NCBI GenBank assembly: GCA_039815505.1
Contig: JBCBZE010000123.1
Location: 1-8,931 of the forward strand
DNA from: CANLWN01 sp039815505
GTDB taxonomy: Bacteria; Bacteroidota; Bacteroidia; Flavobacteriales; Flavobacteriaceae
Length of the DNA: 8,931 nt
Reading direction: 5' to 3'
Every line of letters starts with the position of its first letter. Position 1 is the first letter of the stretch. The translations under genes were made by a program, and so were the position numbers. Below, in pieces: positions 1 through 6,131 of this stretch. The notes beneath the pieces were generated by a model. The model worked only from the letters and a program-made list of their open reading frames with translations, had not been told where the DNA came from and searched no databases.

Positions 1-1055
1 AAAACATAACCGTACTTTTTGATGGGGATGCTGCCGGACTAAGAGCTTCGCTTCGTGGTATAGACCTGATTTTGGAACAGGGCATGAACGTAAAGGTGTG
101 CACTTTTCCTGAAGGGGAAGATCCGGACACTTTTGCAAAGAGCAATGATTATGAAGATGTAGTGTTGTATTTACAGGAAAACGCCAAGGATTTCATTCAG
201 TTTAAAACATCGTTATTAGCAAAGGAATCGGCCAATGATCCCATAAAAAGGGCCGATACCGTTAGGGATATCGTTAATAGCATTTCTAAAATACCAGATC
301 AGATCAAGAGAGAGATTTATATTCAGGAGTGCGCCCAGATTATGAATATATCGGAGGTAGTATTGTTCAATACCCTTGCACAAATCAGTAAAAAAGAAGT
401 AACCGATACGAACAAAAGTGCGCGCCAGGAACAGAGGGCCTTTGAGGTGGTCAAGAGTGAGCAGCTCCGGGAAAAAGTAGATGTGCAGTATGAATTGGAG
501 CGTAAAATTATAGAAATGCTTTTGCTCTATGGAAATCAAAAACAAGAATTTGAAGATCTTATCTTAAAGGAAAATGAGAAAGGTGATTTGGTTTTAGAAC
601 CGGAACAGTTAGAGTCCAAGGTATATGAAAAGATTTATCTGGATTTACAGGAAGATGAAATAGAACTTACGCATGAAGGTTTTCGAAATATATATTATAG
701 ATTAATAGAACAATTGAATGAGAAGGAAGATTTTTCCATAAATACGTTTATGGCTGATTTGGATCAGGAAATCGTTGCGGAAATTTCCTCCATTTTAATG
801 GAAGAAGAAAAATATGTATTGCATGAATGGGAAAGAAAAGATATTTATCCCAAGGAAAAAAAACAAGGAATTGCACAATTGGTGAGTGAGACCATATTGA
901 CCTTACGATGTTTTTTGATCAAAAGAAGAATAGAGACATTACAACAAGATACACAGGAAATAAAAAAAGATAATCGGGAGACTTTGGAAGAAATTATGAA
1001 TTATCTACAATTGAATAAGCTGTTGAACAAAAAGTTAAACAGGGTATTGTCCTAA
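1..1055 (+). CDS. dnaG: DNA primase DnaG, C-terminal part (5' end outside the window)
   Basis: This is the 3' part of the replicative primase, which makes RNA primers at the fork with the DnaB helicase. The reading frame is open from base 3, so the gene enters from the left edge. The first visible residues include FDGDAAG, the DGDxAG metal-binding motif of the TOPRIM catalytic domain, followed by a Leu/Arg helix and the PEGEDPDTF segment typical of DnaG. The rest is a long, charged, helix-rich region (about residues 60-350 of the fragment) corresponding to the end of the RNA polymerase core and the C-terminal helicase-interacting domain, which is poorly conserved between phyla. The zinc-binding N-terminus and most of the core lie outside. 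A TTG at 72 is only an internal Leu codon and not the start. The gene ends at TAA 1053-1055, shortly before a hairpin terminator, and converges on the response regulator. Confidence 0.93.
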   Translation, partial: NITVLFDGDAAGLRASLRGIDLILEQGMNVKVCTFPEGEDPDTFAKSNDYEDVVLYLQENAKDFIQFKTSLLAKESANDPIKRADTVRDIVNSISKIPDQIKREIYIQECAQIMNISEVVLFNTLAQISKKEVTDTNKSARQEQRAFEVVKSEQLREKVDVQYELERKIIEMLLLYGNQKQEFEDLILKENEKGDLVLEPEQLESKVYEKIYLDLQEDEIELTHEGFRNIYYRLIEQLNEKEDFSINTFMADLDQEIVAEISSILMEEEKYVLHEWERKDIYPKEKKQGIAQLVSETILTLRCFLIKRRIETLQQDTQEIKKDNRETLEEIMNYLQLNKLLNKKLNRVLS

Positions 1056-1071
1056 AAATTGGAATTAGGGT

Positions 1072-1109
1072 AAAAAAAACCCGGCTATTTAGCCAGGGTC
1101 TCTTTTTTT
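1072..1109. terminator. Bidirectional intrinsic terminator between dnaG and the response regulator
   Basis: ACCCGGCT (1079-1086) pairs with AGCCAGGGT (1091-1099), giving eight base pairs with one bulged A and an ATTT loop. An A-run (1072-1079) lies on the left and a T-run (1103-1109) on the right, so transcripts from both strands would end in a hairpin plus U-tract. It sits exactly between the convergent stop codons of dnaG and the response regulator. Confidence 0.85.
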
Positions 1110-1127
1110 CGAATGTTAATCGTGGTC

Positions 1128-1757
1128 TTAATAAAGTTCCAAAGCCTTGGCTTGTTGTAATAGATCTACAAGATTATCTACGTTCAATTTACGCATTAAA
1201 CGTGCCTTGTAGGTACTTACGGTCTTTTCATTAAGATTTAAGCCCAAAGCAACGTCTTTATTACGTTTGCCGCTCGCCAATAATTTTAACACTTCCACCT
1301 CTCGGGTAGATAGCTTTCTGAAAAACCTTCTAGGTTTTTGGGTACCCTCATCAAAAGCCAAACGCTGGGCAAGTTCATTGGTAATGAACATATTGCCTTG
1401 GCTCACTTTTCTTACCGCTGAAATAATATAGTCCAAGTCGGCAGTTTTTGATAAGTAGCCAAACGCCCCGGCCCTTATGGTACTGAGTGCATAGACATCC
1501 TCTGACTGACCACTGTAAATAAGTACCCTAACATCTGGATATTCTTGTTTGATCTTTCTTAAAGTGGCTATACCGTTAATTTCCGGAATATCCATCTCTA
1601 ATATGACCACATCGGGAGTGACTTTCTTTAATTTCTCAAATAGTTCAGAAGTTGTGGCGACATCATCGACAATCTCGAAATCACTAGCAGAATCAAGTAC
1701 GTTCTTAATTCCCATTCTAACGATCGGATGGTTATCCGCAATTAAAACTTTGATCAT
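1128..1757 (-). CDS. NarL/LuxR-family response regulator with Glu at the phosphoacceptor position
   Basis: This is a two-domain DNA-binding response regulator of 209 residues, the normal length. The receiver domain (about 1-120) starts MIKVLIADNHPIVR with the acidic pocket residue D8 (N9 next to it), and has S82 and K104 (GYLSK) where the conserved Ser/Thr and Lys belong. A LuxR-type helix-turn-helix follows (about 149-200; LSTREVEVLKLLASGK, then NEKTVSTYKARLMRKL). The residue aligned with the phosphorylated Asp is E54, in VVILEMDIPEING, where relatives have VVLLDLxMPxxxG. The codon is GAG, so this is not a misreading of frame. Asp-to-Glu at this position can mimic phosphorylation in some regulators, so the protein may be constitutively active or controlled in another way; D56 two residues on is an unlikely substitute acceptor. 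No histidine kinase gene is nearby. It lies downstream of nadE on the same strand with a 167-bp gap. Target genes are unknown. Confidence 0.9.
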   Translation of the reverse strand: MIKVLIADNHPIVRMGIKNVLDSASDFEIVDDVATTSELFEKLKKVTPDVVILEMDIPEINGIATLRKIKQEYPDVRVLIYSGQSEDVYALSTIRAGAFGYLSKTADLDYIISAVRKVSQGNMFITNELAQRLAFDEGTQKPRRFFRKLSTREVEVLKLLASGKRNKDVALGLNLNEKTVSTYKARLMRKLNVDNLVDLLQQAKALELY

Positions 1758-1818
1758 TATGGTTTGTTTTTCTATATTTTAACTTGACTTGTACGTCTAA
1801 AAATACTGACATGCAATG

Positions 1819-1849
1819 TAAGGTTAAAATATGTAATTTGTTGAACAAA
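1819..1849 (-). promoter_or_regulatory. Weak candidate promoter for the response regulator
   Basis: Read on the minus strand, TTTG (1849-1846) is followed after 19 nt by TAACCTTA (1826-1819), a partial match to the Bacteroidota -7 element TAnnTTTG. The spacing fits, but the -7 match is imperfect and the implied 5' leader is about 60 nt. The gap between nadE and this gene is very AT-rich (homopolymer A/T runs around 1853-1885), which makes chance matches likely. Confidence 0.25.
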
Positions 1850-1924
1850 AATGAATTTTTTTATTCAAAAAAAAGAATTTTTGGGGTTTTATTCGATTTA
1901 ATTGCCTGATTTTTAGTCAAGCGG

Positions 1925-2713
1925 TTATTTTAACTCTTTTGGAATTTCACAAACCGGTATCGGAACCATCTTATGTTGGTTCGCCGTATTGAATTTCTTG
2001 AAGATAAGAAAAACTTCTCTTTCCCTTCCTGAAAAATCATCTATGTTCCTACCTTTATCATTCATTTCCATGGCCCACTCCAGTTCCGGATAAGAAGCCC
2101 CTATTTGGTCTTCATCCGTTCTATTGTCTCCCCACAAACCGTCCGTTGGAGGTGCTTGTATTACTTCATCGTTTATTCCAAGAAATTCGGCAATCTCATA
2201 AACCTCCGTTTTTAGTAGATCGGCTATGGGACTAAGATCAACACCACCATCGCCATATTTGGTATAAAAGCCAACGCCAAAATCTTCAACCTTATTTCCT
2301 GTCCCTGCAACTAAATACCCTTTAAGTGCAGCGAAGTAGTACAAAGACGTCATTCGTAATCTTGCCCGTGTATTGGCCAAGGACATAAACCGTTCTTCTT
2401 CATTTGCTACAGGTGGAAGTGCGTTGACAAGTCCGTCGAATACCGGTGTCAAATTCACCAGTTGCCGGTTTACATGTTCAAAATTGTCTTGGAGCCATTG
2501 AATATGCCGGGAGGCGCGTGTCACCTGATTCTCGGATTGGTGAATGGGCATTTCCAAACACAAAAGGTCTAGACCTGTCCTGGCACATAAGGTAGAGGTA
2601 ACGGCAGAATCTATACCTCCAGATATGCCAATAACGAACCCTTTTATCTTCGCATTGGTTGCATAATCCTTTAACCAATCCACTATATGGTCTATTACCT
2701 TTTCCGTTTGCAT
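1925..2713 (-). CDS. nadE: NH3-dependent NAD+ synthetase
   Basis: This enzyme carries out the last step of NAD+ biosynthesis: it adenylates deamido-NAD+ with ATP and then amidates it with ammonia, in the cytoplasm. The 262-residue length matches the short, ammonia-dependent form, with no N-terminal nitrilase/glutaminase domain. The ATP-pyrophosphatase P-loop SGGIDSA is at 31-37. The segment GTGNKVEDFGVGFYTKYGDG with the following VDLSPIADLLKTEVYE is the characteristic deamido-NAD/ATP-binding and dimer region. PPTDGLW and the DE(D/E)QIGASYPELE stretch follow, as in other NadE proteins. The start at ATG 2713 gives a protein that begins just before the first helix, as expected. It is divergent from gldB across a 96-bp gap. 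I see no promoter matching the consensus on its own side. Confidence 0.95.
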   Translation of the reverse strand: MQTEKVIDHIVDWLKDYATNAKIKGFVIGISGGIDSAVTSTLCARTGLDLLCLEMPIHQSENQVTRASRHIQWLQDNFEHVNRQLVNLTPVFDGLVNALPPVANEEERFMSLANTRARLRMTSLYYFAALKGYLVAGTGNKVEDFGVGFYTKYGDGGVDLSPIADLLKTEVYEIAEFLGINDEVIQAPPTDGLWGDNRTDEDQIGASYPELEWAMEMNDKGRNIDDFSGREREVFLIFKKFNTANQHKMVPIPVCEIPKELK

Positions 2714-2741
2714 AATAGTATCTTATTAAGTTGAAAACAGT

Positions 2742-2749
2742 TAACTTTG
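2742..2749 (+). promoter_or_regulatory. -7 promoter element for the gldB-gldC operon
   Basis: TAACTTTG is an exact match to the Bacteroidota -7 consensus TAnnTTTG and is followed by GCCCCCG. No clear TTG/TTTG is seen 17-23 bases upstream, so the -33 element is poor. Transcription would start near 2756, leaving a leader of about 54 nt before the gldB ATG at 2810. Confidence 0.55.
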
Positions 2750-2809
2750 CCCCCGTAAAAATAAAGCGTAAGCACTAAAAAATAAAACTAAAAGGGGATT
2801 ACTTTACAT

Positions 2810-3772
2810 ATGGGAAAGCGGATTTTTTTTGTTTTTGGCGTATTACTGCTTTTTTTGGCATGCGGCGAAGAGGAGACGGTATCAAAGGATATTCGTAATA
2901 CCAGGGTTGATTTAAGGATAAATAGGTTTGATCAAGAATTTGGCCAGGCTTCCAAGGATGACCTATCGGGATTAAAAAAATCATACCCTTATCTTTTTCC
3001 CGAGCAATACGCGGATAGCGTATGGGAGATGAAATTAAAGGATACCTTACAAATAGAAATTCGTAGGGAAGTGGATAAAGTGTTTGCTGATTTTGAAAAG
3101 GAAACAGCTGATTTGGAACTCTTGTTTAAGCATGTAAAGTACTACTTTCCCATATATAAGCTACCCAGTATAGTAACCTTGACCAATGATGTGGATTACA
3201 ATAATAGGGTATTCTTATCGGATACACTGCTCTTGATAGGACTGGATAATTATTTGGGACATCAACATAAATTTTATGCAGGTCTTCAAAATTATATCGC
3301 TTCGGGGCTGGACAAACAATTTTTGGTCAGTGATGTGGCCGGTGTTTTTGCCAAAAGAATGGTTCCAAGACCTAAGGATCGAACTTTTCTGTCCAAACTT
3401 ATTTATTACGGAAAAGAATTATACATCAAGGATAAGTTGATGCCCTTTATGACAGATGCTCAAAAAATAGGGTATTCCCCTAGCCAGTTAACTTGGGCCC
3501 AAGCTAATGAAGGGCAAATATGGCGCTACTTTATAGAACGGGAATTATTATACAGTACGGATAATAAATTAGATCTTCGATTTTTGGATTTGGCCCCCTT
3601 CTCCAAGTTTCAATTAGAACTGGATAACGAATCTCCAGGAAGAATAGGTAGGTATATGGGCTGGCAGATTGTAAGGGCTTTTATGGAGAATAATGAGCTG
3701 GACATAAAGCAACTGTTGAGTATATCGGCAGAGGACATATTTAAAAAATCGAACTATAAACCAAAAAAGTAA
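2810..3772 (+). CDS. gldB: Gliding motility lipoprotein GldB
   Basis: GldB is one of the proteins genetically required for gliding in Flavobacterium johnsoniae; it is a membrane-anchored lipoprotein whose biochemical role is unsettled. The 320-residue protein starts with a short basic-hydrophobic signal ending in the lipobox LFLAC, with C18 as the acylated residue, followed by an acidic GEEE spacer. The mature part carries features I associate with the family: a conserved Asp/Phe-rich start (VDLRINRFDQEF), the LGLDNYLG-like segment LIGLDNYLGHQHKFY, a GYSPSQLTWAQANEGQIWRYFIE stretch in two adjoining parts, and the C-terminal ESPGRIGRYMGWQIVRAFM. The last resembles the Gly-rich end of DUF2268-type putative proteases, but no HExxH motif is present, so protease activity is not suggested. 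It heads an operon with gldC, overlapping it by one base (TAATG), which implies translational coupling. It is divergent from nadE. Confidence 0.93.
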   Translation: MGKRIFFVFGVLLLFLACGEEETVSKDIRNTRVDLRINRFDQEFGQASKDDLSGLKKSYPYLFPEQYADSVWEMKLKDTLQIEIRREVDKVFADFEKETADLELLFKHVKYYFPIYKLPSIVTLTNDVDYNNRVFLSDTLLLIGLDNYLGHQHKFYAGLQNYIASGLDKQFLVSDVAGVFAKRMVPRPKDRTFLSKLIYYGKELYIKDKLMPFMTDAQKIGYSPSQLTWAQANEGQIWRYFIERELLYSTDNKLDLRFLDLAPFSKFQLELDNESPGRIGRYMGWQIVRAFMENNELDIKQLLSISAEDIFKKSNYKPKK

Positions 3773-4110
3773 TGGGAAAGCTTCATACTTCTGAAATTAG
3801 ATTAAAGGTTGGTTTGGATGAAAACAGAGTTCCCGAAGAACTCACTTGGTCCGCCCAAGATGGAGGTATTGACAATGAAGAAGCAAAAGCAATGCTGTTA
3901 TCTGTCTGGGATAGTAAAAACAGGGAATCCCTAAAAATAGATTTGTGGACCAAGGATATGCCCGTAGATGAGATGAAAATTTTCTTTCATCAAACTTTGG
4001 TATCCCTATCGGATACGTTTATGAAGGCCACGCAAGATGAAAAGATGACGGCTACCATGAAGGATTTTTGTGATTATTTCGCAGAGAAATTAGAGCTTAA
4101 AGGAAAATAA
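3772..4110 (+). CDS. gldC: Gliding motility protein GldC
   Basis: GldC is a small protein encoded directly after gldB in gliding Bacteroidota; in F. johnsoniae its loss only partly impairs gliding. The 112-residue protein has no signal peptide or membrane segment and is probably cytoplasmic. It begins HTSEIRLKVGLDENRVPEEL, then W-S-A-x-D-G-G, and ends in an acidic and lysine-rich helix (DFCDYFAEKLELKGK); this pattern and the position after gldB identify it. Its ATG shares the A of the gldB stop TAA (3770-3772), so translation is probably coupled. Downstream it faces the minus-strand remnant at 4136-4394. Confidence 0.93.
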   Translation: MGKLHTSEIRLKVGLDENRVPEELTWSAQDGGIDNEEAKAMLLSVWDSKNRESLKIDLWTKDMPVDEMKIFFHQTLVSLSDTFMKATQDEKMTATMKDFCDYFAEKLELKGK

Positions 4111-4126
4111 AATATCCACTTTCCAA

Positions 4127-4165
4127 CGTTATTTGTTACAAGGGTGCCAACTGGAAAAAATAACG
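4127..4165. terminator. Possible hairpin after gldC
   Basis: CGTTATTT (4127-4134) and AAATAACG (4158-4165) are perfect 8-bp inverted repeats with a 23-nt spacer, 16 bases beyond the gldC stop. There is no clear U-tract after it and the arms are AT-rich, so it is only a candidate 3'-end structure. It overlaps the end of the minus-strand remnant. Confidence 0.25.
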
Positions 4166-4394
4166 GAAGCTACGGTCCGCCCCTGACTTTTCAGTTAAGG
4201 AAACAAAGACCAATTCCAAGTCCGCTCCATATACTCCTGCTTCATAAATGATATATGCCAGACCATTTAAGTCCCACAGAGGTTATTTTGGTGGCGCAAT
4301 GAATACTGTTGTTCTAATAATTCCCGGTCTTGATGATCAAGATAGAACAAGTTGTCTTTTGAGTGAAAAAGCCAAGAAAAAGGTACGTTTTCAA
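4136..4394 (-). pseudogene. Frameshifted remnant of a small, possibly exported protein
   Basis: No intact ORF covers 4111-4390, but the minus strand reads as protein if two frame changes are allowed. Part A: a TTG at 4394-4392, overlapping the TGA stop of the MarR-like gene, gives MKTYLFLGFFTQK, which looks like the start of a signal peptide. Part B, another frame (open 4401-4267), gives KDNLFYLDHQDRELLEQQYS, then LRHQNN. Part C (4282-4136, third frame) gives 48 residues from PLWDLNGLAYIIYEAGVYGA to YFFQLAPL and a TAA stop. The natural joins are A to B near 4350 and B to C near 4283. I do not recognise a family. It would have been the last gene of the regulator cluster. The alternatives are chance open frames, or a sequencing error in an intact gene. 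The plus-strand 73-codon ORF over the same bases looks less like a real protein. Confidence 0.35.
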
Positions 4395-4990
4395 GTGCGG
4401 ATCATATGTTCCGGGCAATCAATACGTAAATCCCTTTTATGGAGCGTTTTTTTAAGCAAATTACAGTAATCGTTTTCCTTACCGTGCGTATAGAACCTGC
4501 ACGAAAAACACATACGTTGAATAGTGATGATTCCGGCTTTGTTCAGCTTTTCGATAATTTCCAGGAGACTTAGGTACAAGACTTCCTTTTGTGATTTGGA
4601 TAAGGTATGAACGGGTTTTTCTATGGCATCGGAAAATGAACCGATACGTGCTGCCACATCTTCGCCAATTTGAGTTAAATGAATGGAGAAACTCCTGGTA
4701 TCCATCGGGTCGGTTTCCTTATAAACAAGCTTCTTTTTAGTCAATAATCGTATGGATTCGCTGATCGTTGCTTTGGTAAGATTGAATTCTTTGGACAAGT
4801 AATTTACCTTACATTGCTTGGAAGGGTGAAATTTAAGGAATAACAATAGCTGCAATTGTATAGGGGTAAGTTTATGGTCTTTTCCTTCCTGCCAAAGCAA
4901 TACTTTAAAGGCTTCCGAAATTCGTTCCAAACCTACAACTATCTTACTTTCTATTTGGGTATTTTGATGTTTGGGATTAAATGCGTCCAT
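4391..4990 (-). CDS. MarR-like winged-helix regulator with a C-terminal four-cysteine tail
   Basis: This is a predicted DNA-binding repressor of 199 residues, longer than a typical MarR protein (about 140-150). The winged helix spans about 40-108: LTPIQLQLLLFLKFHP, then YLSKEFNLTKATISESIRLL as the recognition region, and the wing with DPMDTRSFSIHLT carrying the D-x-R signature. A dimerisation helix follows (about 130-155). The extra C-terminal part has four cysteines, C161-x2-C164-x11-C176-x15-C192, in MCFSCRFY, YCNLL and IDCPEH; this could bind zinc or an Fe-S cluster or act as a thiol switch. C60 is a fifth cysteine, inside the DNA-binding region. A palindrome (5006-5034) just upstream has the same sequence as those before the next two genes, so autoregulation and control of a small regulon are inferred. 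The ATG at 4990 is the only Met before residue 96. The effector is unknown. Confidence 0.85.
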   Translation of the reverse strand: MDAFNPKHQNTQIESKIVVGLERISEAFKVLLWQEGKDHKLTPIQLQLLLFLKFHPSKQCKVNYLSKEFNLTKATISESIRLLTKKKLVYKETDPMDTRSFSIHLTQIGEDVAARIGSFSDAIEKPVHTLSKSQKEVLYLSLLEIIEKLNKAGIITIQRMCFSCRFYTHGKENDYCNLLKKTLHKRDLRIDCPEHMIRT

Positions 4991-4994
4991 ACGA

Positions 4995-5002
4995 CAAAAA
5001 TA
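4995..5002 (-). promoter_or_regulatory. -7 element match before the MarR-like gene
   Basis: On the minus strand TATTTTTG fits TAnnTTTG exactly and directly abuts the operator palindrome. Initiation about 5 nt downstream would fall almost on the ATG at 4990, giving a leaderless or near-leaderless mRNA. The same T-run could instead be the U-tract of a terminator formed by the palindrome. No good -33 element is seen. Confidence 0.4.
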
Positions 5003-5005
5003 GCC

Positions 5006-5034
5006 CCAAACAATTAGTTTACCTAACTATTTGG
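5006..5034. promoter_or_regulatory. Operator copy 1, before the MarR-like gene
   Basis: This 29-bp inverted repeat has left half CCAAACAATTAGTT, centre T and right half ACCTAACTATTTGG. The halves match at 11 of 14 positions, and the symmetry extends through G/C arms to 5003-5037. It is identical to operator copy 2 at 24 of 29 positions. Its place just upstream of the regulator gene suggests autorepression. It also forms a stem-loop followed by TATTTTTG on the minus strand and so may terminate the lipoprotein transcript. Confidence 0.75.
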
Positions 5035-5044
5035 GGCCTTAAAA

Positions 5045-5791
5045 CTACCTTTTGGAGACCTTATAGGGTAAGGATAGGTCTTTAGAAGCTACACTATACA
5101 CGTTATAAACGCCCAGTAAGGGGAACCCCTCTTTGCTGGTGTTCACCTGCATATAGGCTGCGACACCGTCAAAACTAAAGTCGCTCTTATGGTTCATGCG
5201 ATACTGCGGAACAATTACTTTAATGGTATTTTCGGTAGTAATTACGGGGAAACCTGGTGAGTCCATATACATGGGCATACCCGGATTTGTGGGGGGTAAT
5301 TTCACGGTTTCGTCCCCGGCATCGAACTGTTTTACGGATAGGCCTCCGGGTACCCTTTTATCTTCTATAAGGATTACCCAATGCGGATGCCATACAATGC
5401 CGTCATCATCAAAAATAGTATTTGAGTTTTCATCCCATAAGGGTGTATCATCAAAATCTGGATGGGAGGTAAGGGCCAATGCAACGATACCTTCCGTTTT
5501 TGAGAACCCAACATCCCCCGATGCCAAATTTGTTGGGAAAACATAACCCAAAACGGGTGCTCCGTCCATTTGCCCCAACTTGTCCGGGATACTTTGCCCC
5601 GCCTTGCCTTCGACCTCTATGGAAAATATGAGTTGTTGCAATTCAACATCATGTTCTACCGTAGTGGCAGTAATCTTTAGATTTTTGGAATCTTTAAAAC
5701 TAGGAGATTCGTTAGTGTCCTGACCTTTACATGATACAAAACCCATAAGAAGTATGGACATACCAATCATCTTGAACTTTAGTTGTTTCAT
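5045..5791 (-). CDS. Lipoprotein of unrecognised family with a WHPHW motif
   Basis: The start is taken as ATG 5791 (248 residues). The upstream in-frame ATG at 5812 lies inside operator copy 2 and would place extra residues before the signal peptide; ATG 5797 is also possible. The signal peptide MKQLKFKMIGMSILLMGFVSC ends in a lipobox with C21, predicting a membrane-anchored lipoprotein. The mature part is mostly beta-strand-like. A conserved-looking centre holds TSHPDFDDTPLWDENSN (H110 onward), FDDDG (128-130 acidic) and WHPHWVILIED (H135, H137), a possible metal site, followed by GMPMYMDSPGFPV. I have the impression of similar proteins in proteobacteria but know no name or function. It lies between the thioredoxin-like gene and the MarR-like gene on the same strand and has its own operator copy, so it is probably a target of that regulator. 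Confidence 0.8.
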   Translation of the reverse strand: MKQLKFKMIGMSILLMGFVSCKGQDTNESPSFKDSKNLKITATTVEHDVELQQLIFSIEVEGKAGQSIPDKLGQMDGAPVLGYVFPTNLASGDVGFSKTEGIVALALTSHPDFDDTPLWDENSNTIFDDDGIVWHPHWVILIEDKRVPGGLSVKQFDAGDETVKLPPTNPGMPMYMDSPGFPVITTENTIKVIVPQYRMNHKSDFSFDGVAAYMQVNTSKEGFPLLGVYNVYSVASKDLSLPYKVSKR

Positions 5792-5808
5792 AAACATCGT
5801 TTTTAAAT

Positions 5809-5837
5809 CCATATAATTAGTTAAACTAACTATATGG
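5809..5837. promoter_or_regulatory. Operator copy 2, before the lipoprotein gene
   Basis: The left half CCATATAATTAGTT, centre A and right half AACTAACTATATGG make a 29-bp inverted repeat with 13 of 14 positions paired, the best of the three copies. It lies 17 bp upstream of the preferred lipoprotein start (5791) and 11 bp after the thioredoxin-like stop. No consensus -7 element is visible beside it; TATATGGA at its minus-strand end is a poor match. Confidence 0.8.
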
Positions 5838-5848
5838 AATAAATTTTT

Positions 5849-6088
5849 TTATCCTTTTACATCTGCAATGGTAGCACCATGATTAATATGCAATACATTG
5901 CCGTTATCCAATACTAGCGCGGGTACGGATTGCACTCCCAAGTTTTCAGCTGTTGTTATGAGATCTGTGCGCTCACCTAGGTGAATCACATCCAGCGCTA
6001 CCTTGGATGTATCCAAAAGGTTCAATAATTCTTGCTCCGCGCTAACACAAACGGGGCAGCCTGCATGATAAAATGTTGCTTTTTTCAT
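5849..6088 (-). CDS. Small thioredoxin-like protein with a CPVC motif
   Basis: This is a 79-residue thiol-disulfide protein with a minimal thioredoxin/glutaredoxin fold. MKKATFYHAG leads into the active-site motif C11-P-V-C14, followed by a helix (VSAEQELLNLL), a second strand (ALDVIHLGE), a helix, and SVPALVL with the conserved cis-proline P56 that faces the active site. A GxT-type end (HGATIADVKG) matches the C-terminal helix of such domains. No signal peptide is present, so it is likely cytoplasmic. An in-frame ATG at 6112 would add eight residues, but it sits only 11 bases after the predicted -7 element, so ATG 6088 with a leader of about 30 nt is preferred. It is the first gene of the three-gene cluster that shares the 29-bp operator. 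The partner substrate is unknown. Confidence 0.85.
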   Translation of the reverse strand: MKKATFYHAGCPVCVSAEQELLNLLDTSKVALDVIHLGERTDLITTAENLGVQSVPALVLDNGNVLHINHGATIADVKG

Positions 6089-6123
6089 ATCTATATATTT
6101 TAGTTTTGGCATTAGTGCCGATA

Positions 6124-6131
6124 CAAATATA
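6124..6131 (-). promoter_or_regulatory. -7 promoter element for the thioredoxin-like gene
   Basis: On the minus strand TATATTTG is an exact match to TAnnTTTG. All but its last base lies within operator copy 3, so regulator binding would occlude the promoter. Initiation near 6117 fits the start codon at 6088. The -33 region is degenerate. Confidence 0.6.

Noticed and set aside
216..545. Minus-strand ORF of 109 codons opposite dnaG
   Set aside because: It lies antisense to the DnaG coding frame and has no recognisable motif.
1853..1885. A/T-only hairpin in the gap after nadE (T-run, ATTC, A-run) as a terminator
   Set aside because: The stem is only A-T pairs in a homopolymer-rich stretch, with no G/C core, so it is likely chance.
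2810..3772. GldB as an active zinc protease, because its C-terminal Gly-rich segment resembles DUF2268-type proteins
   Set aside because: No HExxH or other metal-binding motif is visible, and identification as GldB is sufficient.
4248..4469. Plus-strand ORF of 73 codons between gldC and the MarR-like gene
   Set aside because: It overlaps the antisense of the MarR-like C-terminus, has no family-like pattern, and the minus strand over the same bases reads more like protein.
5196..5546. Plus-strand ORF of 116 codons
   Set aside because: It lies wholly antisense to the lipoprotein gene, which has a clear signal peptide and operator, so it is a shadow frame.
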